From positions 434,001 through 498,000 of the forward strand of contig NZ_LMFO01000023.1 in assembly GCF_001426865.1 (NCBI RefSeq): a stretch of 64,000 nt of DNA. Reading direction: 5' to 3'. This document shows, in pieces, positions 8,891 to 17,151 of the stretch. Source of the stretch: Paenibacillus sp. Root52. GTDB lineage: Bacteria; Bacillota; Bacilli; Paenibacillales; Paenibacillaceae. How positions within the stretch are numbered: position 1 is the first letter of the stretch; every line of letters begins with the position of its first letter. A program made the position numbers and the translations under genes. The notes under the pieces are model-generated. The model was not told the DNA's origin and ran no database searches. It worked only from the letters and a program-made list of their open reading frames with translations.

Positions 8891-9574
8891 TTAATCCCCC
8901 TTGCTCACCTGTTGATGTAACGCTGCGACGTCGAGGGCTTGTTGAAGGCTCAATGTTTTCTGATATGTCAATCGAACCCAATGCTGGATCTCAGCCTCAT
9001 CCTGGTACCGTCCTTCAATAATGGTTTCAAGAGAAGAGAGAATGCTATAGATGGTAAGCTTCACCGGTAAGTCTACCTCTACGGCGTTAACCTGCACACT
9101 TGTGGTATGCTCATTGCTGGCTATCTGTTTCTTATTCCAATCATCCTCGCTTTCCCTCTCTCCCCCATTCATTCGCTTCTGCTCCATCTGAAAAGCAATC
9201 TCGTTCAACTGAGCAGCAATCTGGCGCAGCTCTCCACCGCTCAGAACATCAACGCGTTCACCCGTATCCCCATTTGCTAAAGCATGGGTCATTTGGGATA
9301 TACGCTGAAGGTCATCCGTAATTTTCTGCGAGCGAATCCAGAAAAATGTTAAGAATAAGGCCGTTCCGACGACGATAACAATAGGCCGAGTTCCAATATT
9401 ATGGATTCCCCAGCGAATGAGCTGAGGTAACCATGATGTCCCCCCTGCAGACAGATGAGTAAGCGCGAATCGTAACATTTGATAAACGACAAAAAGGAGC
9501 ACCACGCTAAGCAGCGCACTTGCTCCACAGATGTATATGTATCGCGATCTAACCGTACGTAGTAATGAATTCAT
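8891..9574 (-). CDS. Histidine-kinase-derived membrane protein lacking His and ATPase domain
   Basis: 227 aa. Two membrane segments (about residues 15-37 and 62-80) are followed by a HAMP-like region and a helical C-terminus. It is a paralogue of the kinase at 9991-11142. Shared blocks include RWGIHNIGTRP versus RWLINNIGSIP and GRYQDEAEI..TYQKTLSL versus DRYQDEIEM..AYEKSLTL. Where the kinase has SHDLRTPL, this protein reads EVDLPVKL (Val167 replaces the phospho-acceptor His). It ends after the dimerisation helices, so N, G1 and G2 boxes are absent. GAGGAGGG gives a strong ribosome binding site 7 nt before the ATG. It could form dimers with the kinase or sense independently; function is unknown. 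Confidence 0.85.
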   Translation of the reverse strand: MNSLLRTVRSRYIYICGASALLSVVLLFVVYQMLRFALTHLSAGGTSWLPQLIRWGIHNIGTRPIVIVVGTALFLTFFWIRSQKITDDLQRISQMTHALANGDTGERVDVLSGGELRQIAAQLNEIAFQMEQKRMNGGERESEDDWNKKQIASNEHTTSVQVNAVEVDLPVKLTIYSILSSLETIIEGRYQDEAEIQHWVRLTYQKTLSLQQALDVAALHQQVSKGD

Positions 9575-9637
9575 ATCGGTACCCTCCTCAATGTAGATAT
9601 CTATCTAACTTCGATCATTGAGTTTAGGATACCGGGT

Positions 9638-9683
9638 ACTTCTTAATAAAAATGTAACGAACTTCTTATCATTTTCTTAACAT
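9638..9683 (-). promoter_or_regulatory. Direct repeats, probable response-regulator box
   Basis: On the minus strand, ATGTTAAGAAA is followed at once by ATGATAAGAAG (11-nt period), and a third TTAAGAAG lies 23 nt further on. Tandem half-sites one helical turn apart are typical of OmpR-type regulators. The array ends about 60 nt before the start of the gene at 9574, a good position for activation. Binding by the regulator at 11200-11919 is inference. Confidence 0.5.
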
Positions 9684-9753
9684 GCGTTGAACTAATCACC
9701 ATCATACGATTGTGCTATATTAATTGACTTAAAGAATGGTTACACTTGCCACT

Positions 9754-9914
9754 TCGATGACAGAATAACCTTACGATCGCTGTTATCCCCAGATTTTTTT
9801 GATTTCCTTTTCCAGAGGTAAAATCCAGGGATAGCTTATGCTTTCGATGTAGCTTTCTTGCAGAAAGCTTTCAGGCGAACGCTCCGCTTCTCCATGTTAT
9901 TTCTGTCCTCTCCG
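9754..9914 (+). repeat. Dispersed structured intergenic repeat, copy 1
   Basis: 161 bp, nearly matched over its whole length by the reverse complement of 49349-49509. The ends form an imperfect inverted repeat (GATGACAGAATAACC and, reading inward from the other end, GAGGACAGAAATAAC). Inside are a perfect hairpin GCTTTCT-TGC-AGAAAGC and an inverted pair TATCCCCAGAT / ATCCAGGGATA. There is no open frame. It lies between the kinase (9991) and the kinase-derived gene (9574). Confidence 0.85.
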
Positions 9915-9990
9915 GTCTCGTGTATATGTTTAGTTCAATTTATATAGAAGCTACAAGCACATTTAACATAGCTAAAATTGTACAGTTCAT

Positions 9991-11142
9991 CTAAGAACGG
10001 GTGTCATGGTCATCCACTGACCGAGCACTTACAAGTGGCGAGGCTATTAGAAAGCGAGTCACAAAATCGGTTCTGCCCTTGTCACTATATGCCGCGATCG
10101 TGCCGTGATGTAGCTCAATCATGGATTTGGCAATGGCAAGACCAAGCCCGGTACCTCCTGTTTCACGCGAACGAGACTTGTCCACCCGGTAGAAACGATC
10201 AAATAAATAAGGCAAATCCTGTGCAGGGATCGGGTCACCGTAATTGCTAATTCGCACGACAGCCTCTTCTCCTTCAAGCTCTAATCCAATCTCCATGACC
10301 TTTCCTTTGGAGCCATAACGAATGGCATTACTAAATAGATTCTCATATGCACGTACTAATTCTCCCGGTGCAGCTTCAATCCATAATGGCTCCTGTCCCC
10401 CGACAAACGTATACGTCATACCTGCCTCTTCTAACATAGGCGTAAACTCCTCGGCAAGCTGCATCAGAAACGAGTTCAAATTCAATGTTGTCATAGATAA
10501 AGGCAGATTCCCACCACTTACACGGGTGTATTCAAATAAATCATCAATGAGCTTCCTTAAAGTTAAGGACTTTTCATAAGCAATACTAACGTAATAACGC
10601 ATTTCAATCTCATCCTGATAACGATCCTTCTCTATGTATTCCAGAAACCCAAGAATTGACGTTAATGGTGTTCTCAGATCATGAGACACACCTGTGATCA
10701 GATCATTTTTGGCGGCAACCGCATTCCGTTCCTCTTCCAACGATAGTTGCAATTGCTCTGCCATCTGATTAATGCTGGCCGCTACTACACCGAATTCGTC
10801 GGATGACTTCACTTCAATTCGATGCGATAGCTCCCCTTTGGCAACTTCTTGTATTCCCGCAGTGATTTCATTCAACACCATGATCGTCCTGCGTGTGAAT
10901 AAGAAAAAGAACAGCACAAACCCCAAAATACCAATCACCATCATTAACGGTATAGAACCAATGTTGTTGATTAGCCACCGTACTCCCCTTGCAGGGATCG
11001 AATAATTGGGATAGGTCTGTGCTGCCAGGATCGATTGAACCACCTTGCTGCCCCCATACAAAATAGCCGCTGTCAGTATGCCGCTCAGCAGAAATGCATA
11101 GATAAATTTCCAGCGAACCGTATTAATCAATGTAGAATTCAT
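9991..11142 (-). CDS. VanS-like sensor histidine kinase
   Basis: 383 aa. Two membrane segments (about 16-36 and 64-83) bracket a short extracytoplasmic loop, then come HAMP (about 84-135), a dimerisation domain with SHDLRTPLTSI (phospho-acceptor His154), and an ATPase domain with N box (YENLFSNAIRYG), G1 and a G2 box (GGTGLGLAIAKSMIELHHG). The short sensor loop is typical of kinases that sense membrane or cell-wall signals. GGGAG lies 8 nt before the ATG. It is 57 nt after its cognate regulator, and a shortened paralogue follows after the repeat element. Confidence 0.93.
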   Translation of the reverse strand: MNSTLINTVRWKFIYAFLLSGILTAAILYGGSKVVQSILAAQTYPNYSIPARGVRWLINNIGSIPLMMVIGILGFVLFFFLFTRRTIMVLNEITAGIQEVAKGELSHRIEVKSSDEFGVVAASINQMAEQLQLSLEEERNAVAAKNDLITGVSHDLRTPLTSILGFLEYIEKDRYQDEIEMRYYVSIAYEKSLTLRKLIDDLFEYTRVSGGNLPLSMTTLNLNSFLMQLAEEFTPMLEEAGMTYTFVGGQEPLWIEAAPGELVRAYENLFSNAIRYGSKGKVMEIGLELEGEEAVVRISNYGDPIPAQDLPYLFDRFYRVDKSRSRETGGTGLGLAIAKSMIELHHGTIAAYSDKGRTDFVTRFLIASPLVSARSVDDHDTRS

Positions 11143-11199
11143 CTCAGATACTCCCTGTTCAGGTCTTTGGCAGTATAATACCGCTCATATCCTTGCACG

Positions 11200-11919
11200 T
11201 TATGGCTTGAACATCTTATAGCCCACACCCCACACGGTCTGTATGAACTTGGGATGTTTGCTATCCATTTCGATCTTCTCACGAATCTTGCGTATATGCA
11301 CCATTACGGTGTTGTTCGACTCCATGAATTCTTCCTTCCAGACCTGTTGATAGATCTGCTCCATACTCAGCACGGAACCCTGATGGCGCGCCAAGAGCTC
11401 TAGAATCGCAAACTCACGGGGCGTTAAACGAATAGACTGCTCGTCTACCCATACTTCATGTGTATCTGTATTAATAACGAGATCGTCAATGATCAACTCA
11501 TGCTCCGTTTTCTCCCGACCTTCATTAAACGTATGATACCGCCGAAGCTGGGATTTCGCTCTAGCAACAAGTTCAAGCGGATTAAATGGCTTCGTCACAT
11601 AATCGTCTGCTCCGATGCTTAACCCTGTTATTTTATCCATATCCATGCTTTTGGCAGACAACATAATGATCGGCATCTTCTGTTCTTCCCTGATCTTCAT
11701 GCATGCTTCAATGCCGTCCATATTGGGCATCATGACATCGAGGATAATGAGATCAACCCGCTCATTCTTCAATTGTGCAAGAGCTTCAATACCATCATGT
11801 GCTGTAAGAATGCGATAACCTTCATTGCCAAAATAAATCTCCATGAGTTTAATAATTTCCTGCTCATCATCCACAAGCAGAATAGTTGCTGGATGTGCCA
11901 CGGCATTGTTCCTTTCCAT
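11200..11919 (-). CDS. VanR-like OmpR family response regulator
   Basis: 239 aa. The receiver domain has the acidic pair DD17-18, phospho-acceptor Asp61 in LIILDVMMP, and Lys in YVTKPFNPLEL. A winged-helix DNA-binding domain follows (LTPREFAILELLA, NTVMVHIRKIREKI, TVWGVGYKMFKP), close to VanR-type regulators. GTG 11901, preceded by AAAGGAA at 7 nt, is a good alternative start to ATG 11919. The gene sits between the APH-family kinase gene (11-29 nt upstream) and its sensor kinase. Confidence 0.92.
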   Translation of the reverse strand: MERNNAVAHPATILLVDDEQEIIKLMEIYFGNEGYRILTAHDGIEALAQLKNERVDLIILDVMMPNMDGIEACMKIREEQKMPIIMLSAKSMDMDKITGLSIGADDYVTKPFNPLELVARAKSQLRRYHTFNEGREKTEHELIIDDLVINTDTHEVWVDEQSIRLTPREFAILELLARHQGSVLSMEQIYQQVWKEEFMESNNTVMVHIRKIREKIEMDSKHPKFIQTVWGVGYKMFKP

Positions 11920-11930
11920 TCTATCCCGAA

Positions 11931-12872
11931 TCAGTAATTCTTCACATTATACCATCTAGGAATCAATCTGCGAAAATCATCATGGTCTTCCCGAACTCGC
12001 TCAATCTTAGCCATCATATCCTCCGTTTCCTCCGGCTTCACTTGTTGAATCCAGACTACAGAAGATATAAGTGCCATAGCCATATACAGAGAGTACATAC
12101 GCCAGAATAGCTCATCCGGATCTCCACCGTTGAAGTACCCCTGGATCTGTCCAATCGAATACGGCGTACTTGTCTCCGAAGCAAATAGACCCAGCTTAAG
12201 AAACTCATGAACTGGATCACCCTGATCATAACGATTAAAATCAATAACTCCCGCGAACCTTTCGTCCTTCACGATCAGATTCCCTGGATGAAAGTCATCA
12301 TGCTGGAATCGATCAGGACGGTTCTTCATATACTTCATATTCTCTTCGATAAATGCCAATATAGCCTGATCATTCCGCATACGAATAGGGCAATGATGAT
12401 ACTTATCTACATAGCGCTGATGCTTCTTACTCTTACGCACGTACCAGGATTCAGCAGGCTCTCCGATCTGCAATTCATGCATACGCTGCAATTGTCCCCC
12501 TGCTTCGATACCGATGCTCCGCTGTTTCTGTTCGTCCATTCGAGGCAACACTTCTTCCGCATCTTCCCCATCGATGTAACTAAGTAGCATATAGCCTTGT
12601 TGCTCGGTCAATTGACCTAAGCTAATTGCTTGAGGACAACGAACTCCCCTCCGGTGTAATTCCGCAATGATTCGATACTCGGTCTGCTTCACAGATTGCT
12701 CAGACCATTCATATGTCCGCAACAAGTAACTAGTTTCTCCAGACAATTTAATTTTGAATTTTGTATCGGTTGAATACCCTTTGTGAATTGGTTCAATCGC
12801 CGAAGCTCCCTGTAGTTCGGGAATCTTCGCCATCAACTCGTGCAACACATCATATGTATCCTGCTCTTCCAT
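11931..12872 (-). CDS. APH-family phosphotransferase (aminoglycoside/choline kinase fold)
   Basis: 313 aa from ATG 12872; GGAGG sits 8 nt upstream (an in-frame ATG at 12899 has none). The catalytic loop HDDFHPGNL and metal-binding VIDFNRY are intact, and YLLRTYEW in the N-lobe carries the usual hydrophobic core. Members phosphorylate small hydroxylated molecules including aminoglycosides and macrolides, but many are metabolic kinases; the substrate cannot be told. It is the first gene of a run with the two-component genes, so a link to antibiotic response is plausible but unproven. Confidence 0.85.
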   Translation of the reverse strand: MEEQDTYDVLHELMAKIPELQGASAIEPIHKGYSTDTKFKIKLSGETSYLLRTYEWSEQSVKQTEYRIIAELHRRGVRCPQAISLGQLTEQQGYMLLSYIDGEDAEEVLPRMDEQKQRSIGIEAGGQLQRMHELQIGEPAESWYVRKSKKHQRYVDKYHHCPIRMRNDQAILAFIEENMKYMKNRPDRFQHDDFHPGNLIVKDERFAGVIDFNRYDQGDPVHEFLKLGLFASETSTPYSIGQIQGYFNGGDPDELFWRMYSLYMAMALISSVVWIQQVKPEETEDMMAKIERVREDHDDFRRLIPRWYNVKNY

Positions 12873-13058
12873 CTTGGAAACCTCCGTTGGTCTAACCATT
12901 TACATTTCTTCCCGCACAGTAAATATTCCGTATGTACGTCGTAGAGACACCTCATTGGTGGGCGTCTATATTCTGAAGAGCCTTACCTTCTATGTATTCG
13001 ATGGTTCACAAAATGTATCCTTCATTCGTCGTGCAGTGGATCTTACAAACCTTCTGAT

Positions 13059-13517
13059 CTACTCAAATAACTTCACCTTCAGATCTTTCTCTGTCATGTT
13101 AAGCATCGTATACAGTTGACCTCTGTGATGATAGACATGCCCCATAATTTCTAGCAACCATTCCAGCCGACTATACGAAGCACCCCAATACGAATCGGTC
13201 ACTTGTAACAGTTCCTCTGTATTAAACTGCCTATACCGCTGATACAGATACATCTGATTGTCCACAAGAGCCTGCTTGATCTGACATAAAGTATGAGGTT
13301 TGTTTTCTTCGTAAAAAGCAGCCATATCCTCTTCGGACGCGCCCTCCGATATGTATACATCCGCTCGGCAGATCACCGATAGATGGGATAGCAATTCTCC
13401 AACAGGTCTCTTCCCTTCAATTGGAGTTAACTTTAGATCTTGCTCAGACAGCTGGTCACATATATCAATAAGTGAAGTCACTGCCACGTCGATATGTTTA
13501 AATGCAGATTGAATCAA
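13059..13517 (-). CDS. DinB family protein
   Basis: 152 aa, all helical. The DinB/YfiT fold is indicated by the conserved His in LLSHLSVI and the pair in GHVYHHRGQLYTML, which form the metal site in this family. Members act as thiol-dependent transferases or hydrolases; the substrate is unknown. AAGGAAG lies about 10 nt before the ATG. It appears monocistronic. Confidence 0.85.
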   Translation of the reverse strand: MIQSAFKHIDVAVTSLIDICDQLSEQDLKLTPIEGKRPVGELLSHLSVICRADVYISEGASEEDMAAFYEENKPHTLCQIKQALVDNQMYLYQRYRQFNTEELLQVTDSYWGASYSRLEWLLEIMGHVYHHRGQLYTMLNMTEKDLKVKLFE

Positions 13518-13626
13518 CAGCTACACTTCCTTTTCGTTCCATTATACAGAACATATGATCGGTTTACAACCAAGATATTCCTCCTTCATATATAAACCAT
13601 TGTTATCTGAAACTTAACATTACGAA

Positions 13627-13660
13627 TAAAAAAAAGCCCCTCTACCCTCTATTAGACGGG
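13627..13660 (-). terminator. Probable terminator of the DUF1963 gene
   Basis: On the minus strand CCCGTCTA and TAGAGGGG pair over an 8-nt loop with one mismatch, followed by C and eight T residues. The rest of 13518-13821 shows no gene. Confidence 0.55.
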
Positions 13661-13821
13661 TTTCGGGACATTTTGTTGCTTATAGAGGTTGATTAATAAG
13701 TCCGTTTTTTAATTCGGCACTGAAAAACCGACCTTTTTGAACACGCAATTATAATTCATTTCTTTCAGAGACTTTCCTCTTTGGATTGCACGCTTATTAT
13801 ACGAATAGATATGATTCTGCC

Positions 13822-14766
13822 TCAGCTAGAATATAAGGAGCAGTACGTTTGATCGAACCGACCTGCCAGCAGATCAGCCTTACGAATGAAAAACTGCAAC
13901 TCTCCACAATCCCACCACTGGAAACCAATCTCGTCATGTGTATCAATCTTCAGCAGTAACAGTGTGTCCTCAAGTTCTTGTAAGGCTTGGTTCCGATCCC
14001 CATCATAATGAGCGGTTAACTTCTCCTCACACGCCTTTTCGTCATAACTATACTCTTCACCAGTCGCAATCTGAAGCAGCGCTTGATGTTCAGCATCAGG
14101 GTGCTGGCCATCAGGATAACCAAACATCCCGCCCCAGTTCTTCGAACTTGGATGATTCCAATGGGACTCGAAGTCCAGATATCGGTCATACAGATCAATA
14201 TCCGTCTCACCTTCTTGCTGTACATCAGGTTGTGTAACAGCTGCTGCACTCAGCGCCTTAGAGTCAACATAGGCGTATGTAGGAAACTCTAGATTCGGCA
14301 GTACAGTTACGGCATGACCTACAAATCCAGCTTGTTCTAGAGCTGTGCTGCCTTCTGGTTCACGTTTTACCAAATTCCGAGCGTCCGGCTCAAATATTAC
14401 ACGATGTTCAATATTATAAGCGGGTTCATCCACACCAACGAAGAAGTATAGCATCCCTCGTTCCGGCAAACTTCCACGCCCGTCATTCGGTGTATAAGGT
14501 GACAGATCCACAAGGTTCAACTGTGCCAAAAAGGTCATCGGTACACCTTCCTGCGTCACAGGCCATTCCATTTTTTCAGGCAGATCAGGACTCCCACCCA
14601 CTCGCGAATTGCCCGTTCTACGGTACTCATCAATCGTGGACACATCGAGGCGAATGCCCCAGCGGCCAGATGCTAGGAGCAGGTCGGAAACTTCACCTAA
14701 TCCATACTCTTCTAGTGTTTTACGAGCTTTGTTAGTCAAGCGTTCACATTGTTCAGGCTTAATCAT
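13822..14766 (-). CDS. DUF1963 (YwqG-like) protein
   Basis: 314 aa from ATG 14766, preceded by GGGGAGG at 6 nt. Family marks include SRVGGSPDLPEKMEWPV, MTFLAQLNL, GMLYFFVG and the closing IGFQWWDCGELQFFIRKADL. YwqG-like proteins are widespread in Bacillales, cytosolic, and of unproven function. No neighbour clearly shares its operon. Confidence 0.88.
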   Translation of the reverse strand: MIKPEQCERLTNKARKTLEEYGLGEVSDLLLASGRWGIRLDVSTIDEYRRTGNSRVGGSPDLPEKMEWPVTQEGVPMTFLAQLNLVDLSPYTPNDGRGSLPERGMLYFFVGVDEPAYNIEHRVIFEPDARNLVKREPEGSTALEQAGFVGHAVTVLPNLEFPTYAYVDSKALSAAAVTQPDVQQEGETDIDLYDRYLDFESHWNHPSSKNWGGMFGYPDGQHPDAEHQALLQIATGEEYSYDEKACEEKLTAHYDGDRNQALQELEDTLLLLKIDTHDEIGFQWWDCGELQFFIRKADLLAGRFDQTYCSLYSS

Positions 14767-14924
14767 CAAGATCCTCCCCTTCAGACAATACAATACATCT
14801 ATGGTGAGACATATTCAGGTTCACACCTGTATATTCTTCCGCCAAGACATCTTTCCCTGCCTAATTGTAAAAATCAATAGAACTGAAACATAGAAGTTAT
14901 AAAAAAAGACCAGCGGCATAGCCG

Positions 14925-16205
14925 TTAGTCTCTATTACTCTCTCGAAAAGCACGCATGTGCTCTTCTCCATCCAGAAATTCATGGGATTGATGAGCTGCC
15001 ATCACCCCGTGGTAACTGATATCTAGACCCAGATCCTCCTCTTCTTCTGTCGAACGAACAGGTACAATCTTGCCAATCAGCTTCAGTCCGAACCAGGTCA
15101 TGACAAATCCCCAGACAACGAGGGCAACCAGCCCCAGTGTTTGAACACCAAGTAGTCTCCACCCTCCACCAGTGAACAAACCTCCATCGGTTGCAAATAA
15201 CCCTACCGCAATCGTGCCCCACATGCCGGATACAGCATGCACAGGAAAAGCACCTACAGGATCATCAATCTGACGACGATCAAGCCAGTTCGTAGCAGCC
15301 ATCATGAGCAGACCGGATACTGCACCAATAAAGATGGCTGCCAGATCACTTACAAAGGCACAACCTGCCGTGATCCCAACAAGTCCAGCAAGCGATCCGT
15401 TAATGACAGAAGGCGCATCTGAACGATTAAAGCGGAATAACGTATAGAGCAATGTTGCCGCTCCGCCAGAAGCGGCCGATAGCATGGTCACAATGGCGAT
15501 ATGCCCGATCCTTACATCTGTTGCACTAAGCGTACTTCCCGCATTGAAACCAAACCAACCAAACCACAGCAGAAAGGCTCCTACCGAGGCTAACGGCAAG
15601 TTACTGGGAAGTGCAATAGCACTTACACCAAGTGGGGTGTACTTCCCTTTACGCGGGCCAATGATAATTGCAGCGGCCAAGGCAGAGAATCCACCTAAGG
15701 CATGAATGACTGCCGATCCAGCAAAGTCCTGCATACCCAATTTGCTGAGCCAACCGCCGCCCCATGCCCAGTGTCCACCAATCGGATAAATAATCGCAGT
15801 CATTAAGATGATATATAACAGGTAAGCACGGAAGTTAATCCGTTCAGCTACCGCACCTGAAACGATCGAAATGACGGCGATGGTGAACGCAGCTTGAAAC
15901 AACCAGAACGTCTCTAATGAGACAGGTACATCAATGTGAGATAAGTCTCCATTTAAGAAGAAGCCGGTAACACCAGCCAAACCACCAACATCCGAACCGT
16001 ACATCAAGCCAAAGCCGATCGCATAGAACAATAATGTACCAATCGTAATGTCAGCAAATACTTTCATAATAATGTTCACACTATTTTTATAACGTACAAA
16101 GCCAGCCTCTAGCAGGGCGAAGCCACCCTCCATCAACAAAATCATGGCCGCGCTCAGTACTACCCAGACTGTATCGATTCCCGTGCTCAAGCTCTCTAAC
16201 GTCAT
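14925..16205 (-). CDS. amt: Ammonium transporter (Amt/MEP/Rh)
   Basis: 426 aa with 11 predicted membrane segments. The twin pore histidines are in FAGSAVIHALGG (His168) and FPVHAVSG (His323), and the outer aromatic gate residues are in the normal context. A cytoplasmic tail of about 55 residues, acidic around TEEEEDLGLD, follows. It imports ammonium and is usually controlled by a PII protein encoded next to it. Here the partner gene is instead a coiled-coil protein whose stop overlaps this start by 4 nt (ATGA). Confidence 0.95.
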   Translation of the reverse strand: MTLESLSTGIDTVWVVLSAAMILLMEGGFALLEAGFVRYKNSVNIIMKVFADITIGTLLFYAIGFGLMYGSDVGGLAGVTGFFLNGDLSHIDVPVSLETFWLFQAAFTIAVISIVSGAVAERINFRAYLLYIILMTAIIYPIGGHWAWGGGWLSKLGMQDFAGSAVIHALGGFSALAAAIIIGPRKGKYTPLGVSAIALPSNLPLASVGAFLLWFGWFGFNAGSTLSATDVRIGHIAIVTMLSAASGGAATLLYTLFRFNRSDAPSVINGSLAGLVGITAGCAFVSDLAAIFIGAVSGLLMMAATNWLDRRQIDDPVGAFPVHAVSGMWGTIAVGLFATDGGLFTGGGWRLLGVQTLGLVALVVWGFVMTWFGLKLIGKIVPVRSTEEEEDLGLDISYHGVMAAHQSHEFLDGEEHMRAFRESNRD

Positions 16206-16621
16206 GCTTGTACATCCTCCGTTTCACGTAGCTGCCTAATCTCACGGATGGTATCGGGTGAAAGCTCAATCTCATCTCGCTCAATGCTGTCAGGATGTTG
16301 AATTTGTTCGATTATCCGATCAAGGTCTCGGATTCGTCGTCGAATTTGCTCCATTTTACGAAAACGTTCTTTTACCTGAACCATATATTCTACGGCCTGA
16401 TGATGCGAAGCCGGACGTCCCGCAAACCATTTGCGCACTGGAGATAAAGATTGATATGCCATTTCTTCCGCACGTTTTTTCTGCTCAAATTGTTCGATTT
16501 TATGCTTGAGAGTCTCTATTTCATTTTCCTTTTTGACCTTAAGCTGTTCCATAAGGTACAATAAATCGGACGATGATATTTGCAATGCTGTATGGTGATA
16601 CACCTCGTCAATTACTAACAT
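16202..16621 (-). CDS. Coiled-coil protein coupled to amt
   Basis: 139 aa, highly charged and helical. Heptad-rich stretches run from about residue 22 to 60 (LMEQLKVKKENEIETLKHKI) and about 80 to 110 (VKERFRKMEQIRRRIRDL). There is no membrane segment or signal. The middle motif SPVRKWFAGRPASHHQAVEY is not one I recognise. AAGGAG lies 12-13 nt before the ATG. Its 4-nt overlap with amt implies co-translation and equal supply, so it may bind the transporter tail; this is inference. It is not a PII protein: no T-loop or ATP motifs are seen. Confidence 0.78.
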   Translation of the reverse strand: MLVIDEVYHHTALQISSSDLLYLMEQLKVKKENEIETLKHKIEQFEQKKRAEEMAYQSLSPVRKWFAGRPASHHQAVEYMVQVKERFRKMEQIRRRIRDLDRIIEQIQHPDSIERDEIELSPDTIREIRQLRETEDVQA

Positions 16622-16943
16622 ATCATGTCAGGACTCCTTACATATCAAGTTACTTGCTACCGATTATAGAATGCCATAGTCTAACCGTCAATCCTTTTTT
16701 GGTGATGGTAATGATTGAGAGAAGCCCGTTGGATGACAGCGAGCTTTTTTTGTATAGGTTATATTCCTCTAACAGCTTAAATACTAGGTCGAACCCTAAC
16801 TCAAAACGATGTGCGCCATCCTTCTTCTACGCCAATTCTTCTATCCTGAACCCACTTAACAAAAAAACTCCGACACACCATTTAGGCGTTCAGAGTTTTC
16901 ATGTCATATATTTCCCCACACAATCTGTTATATAATATTGCAT

Positions 16944-17146
16944 GTTCAAAAAAGGGGGGTTCAGTACCGAGAAGATGGGATGAAGCTAGAAATGGAGTAG
17001 CGGAGCGTAGATAGAGCTACGTGAGCAACTACATGTTTCCGAAGGAAACAAGCTTCGTAAGCATCCCGCTTATTTCGGCTGAATTCCATATTCGAAGCTG
17101 AGATGCTGTCAGGCATCTTTCGTAATCAAAAGCGGACTTTTTGAAC
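16944..17146. repeat. MITE-like intergenic element
   Basis: About 203 bp bounded by GTTCAAAAA and its complement TTTTTGAAC. It contains perfect small hairpins (TGTTTCC-GAA-GGAAACA; GATGC-TGTCAG-GCATC) and no open frame. It fills most of the gap 16622-17151. I did not find a second full copy in this window, so repeat status rests on the terminal inverted ends and structure. Confidence 0.5.
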
Positions 17147-17151
17147 AACCT

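Noticed and set aside
12207..12587. 126-codon plus-strand frame
   Set aside because: Antisense to the APH-family gene, which has intact catalytic motifs.
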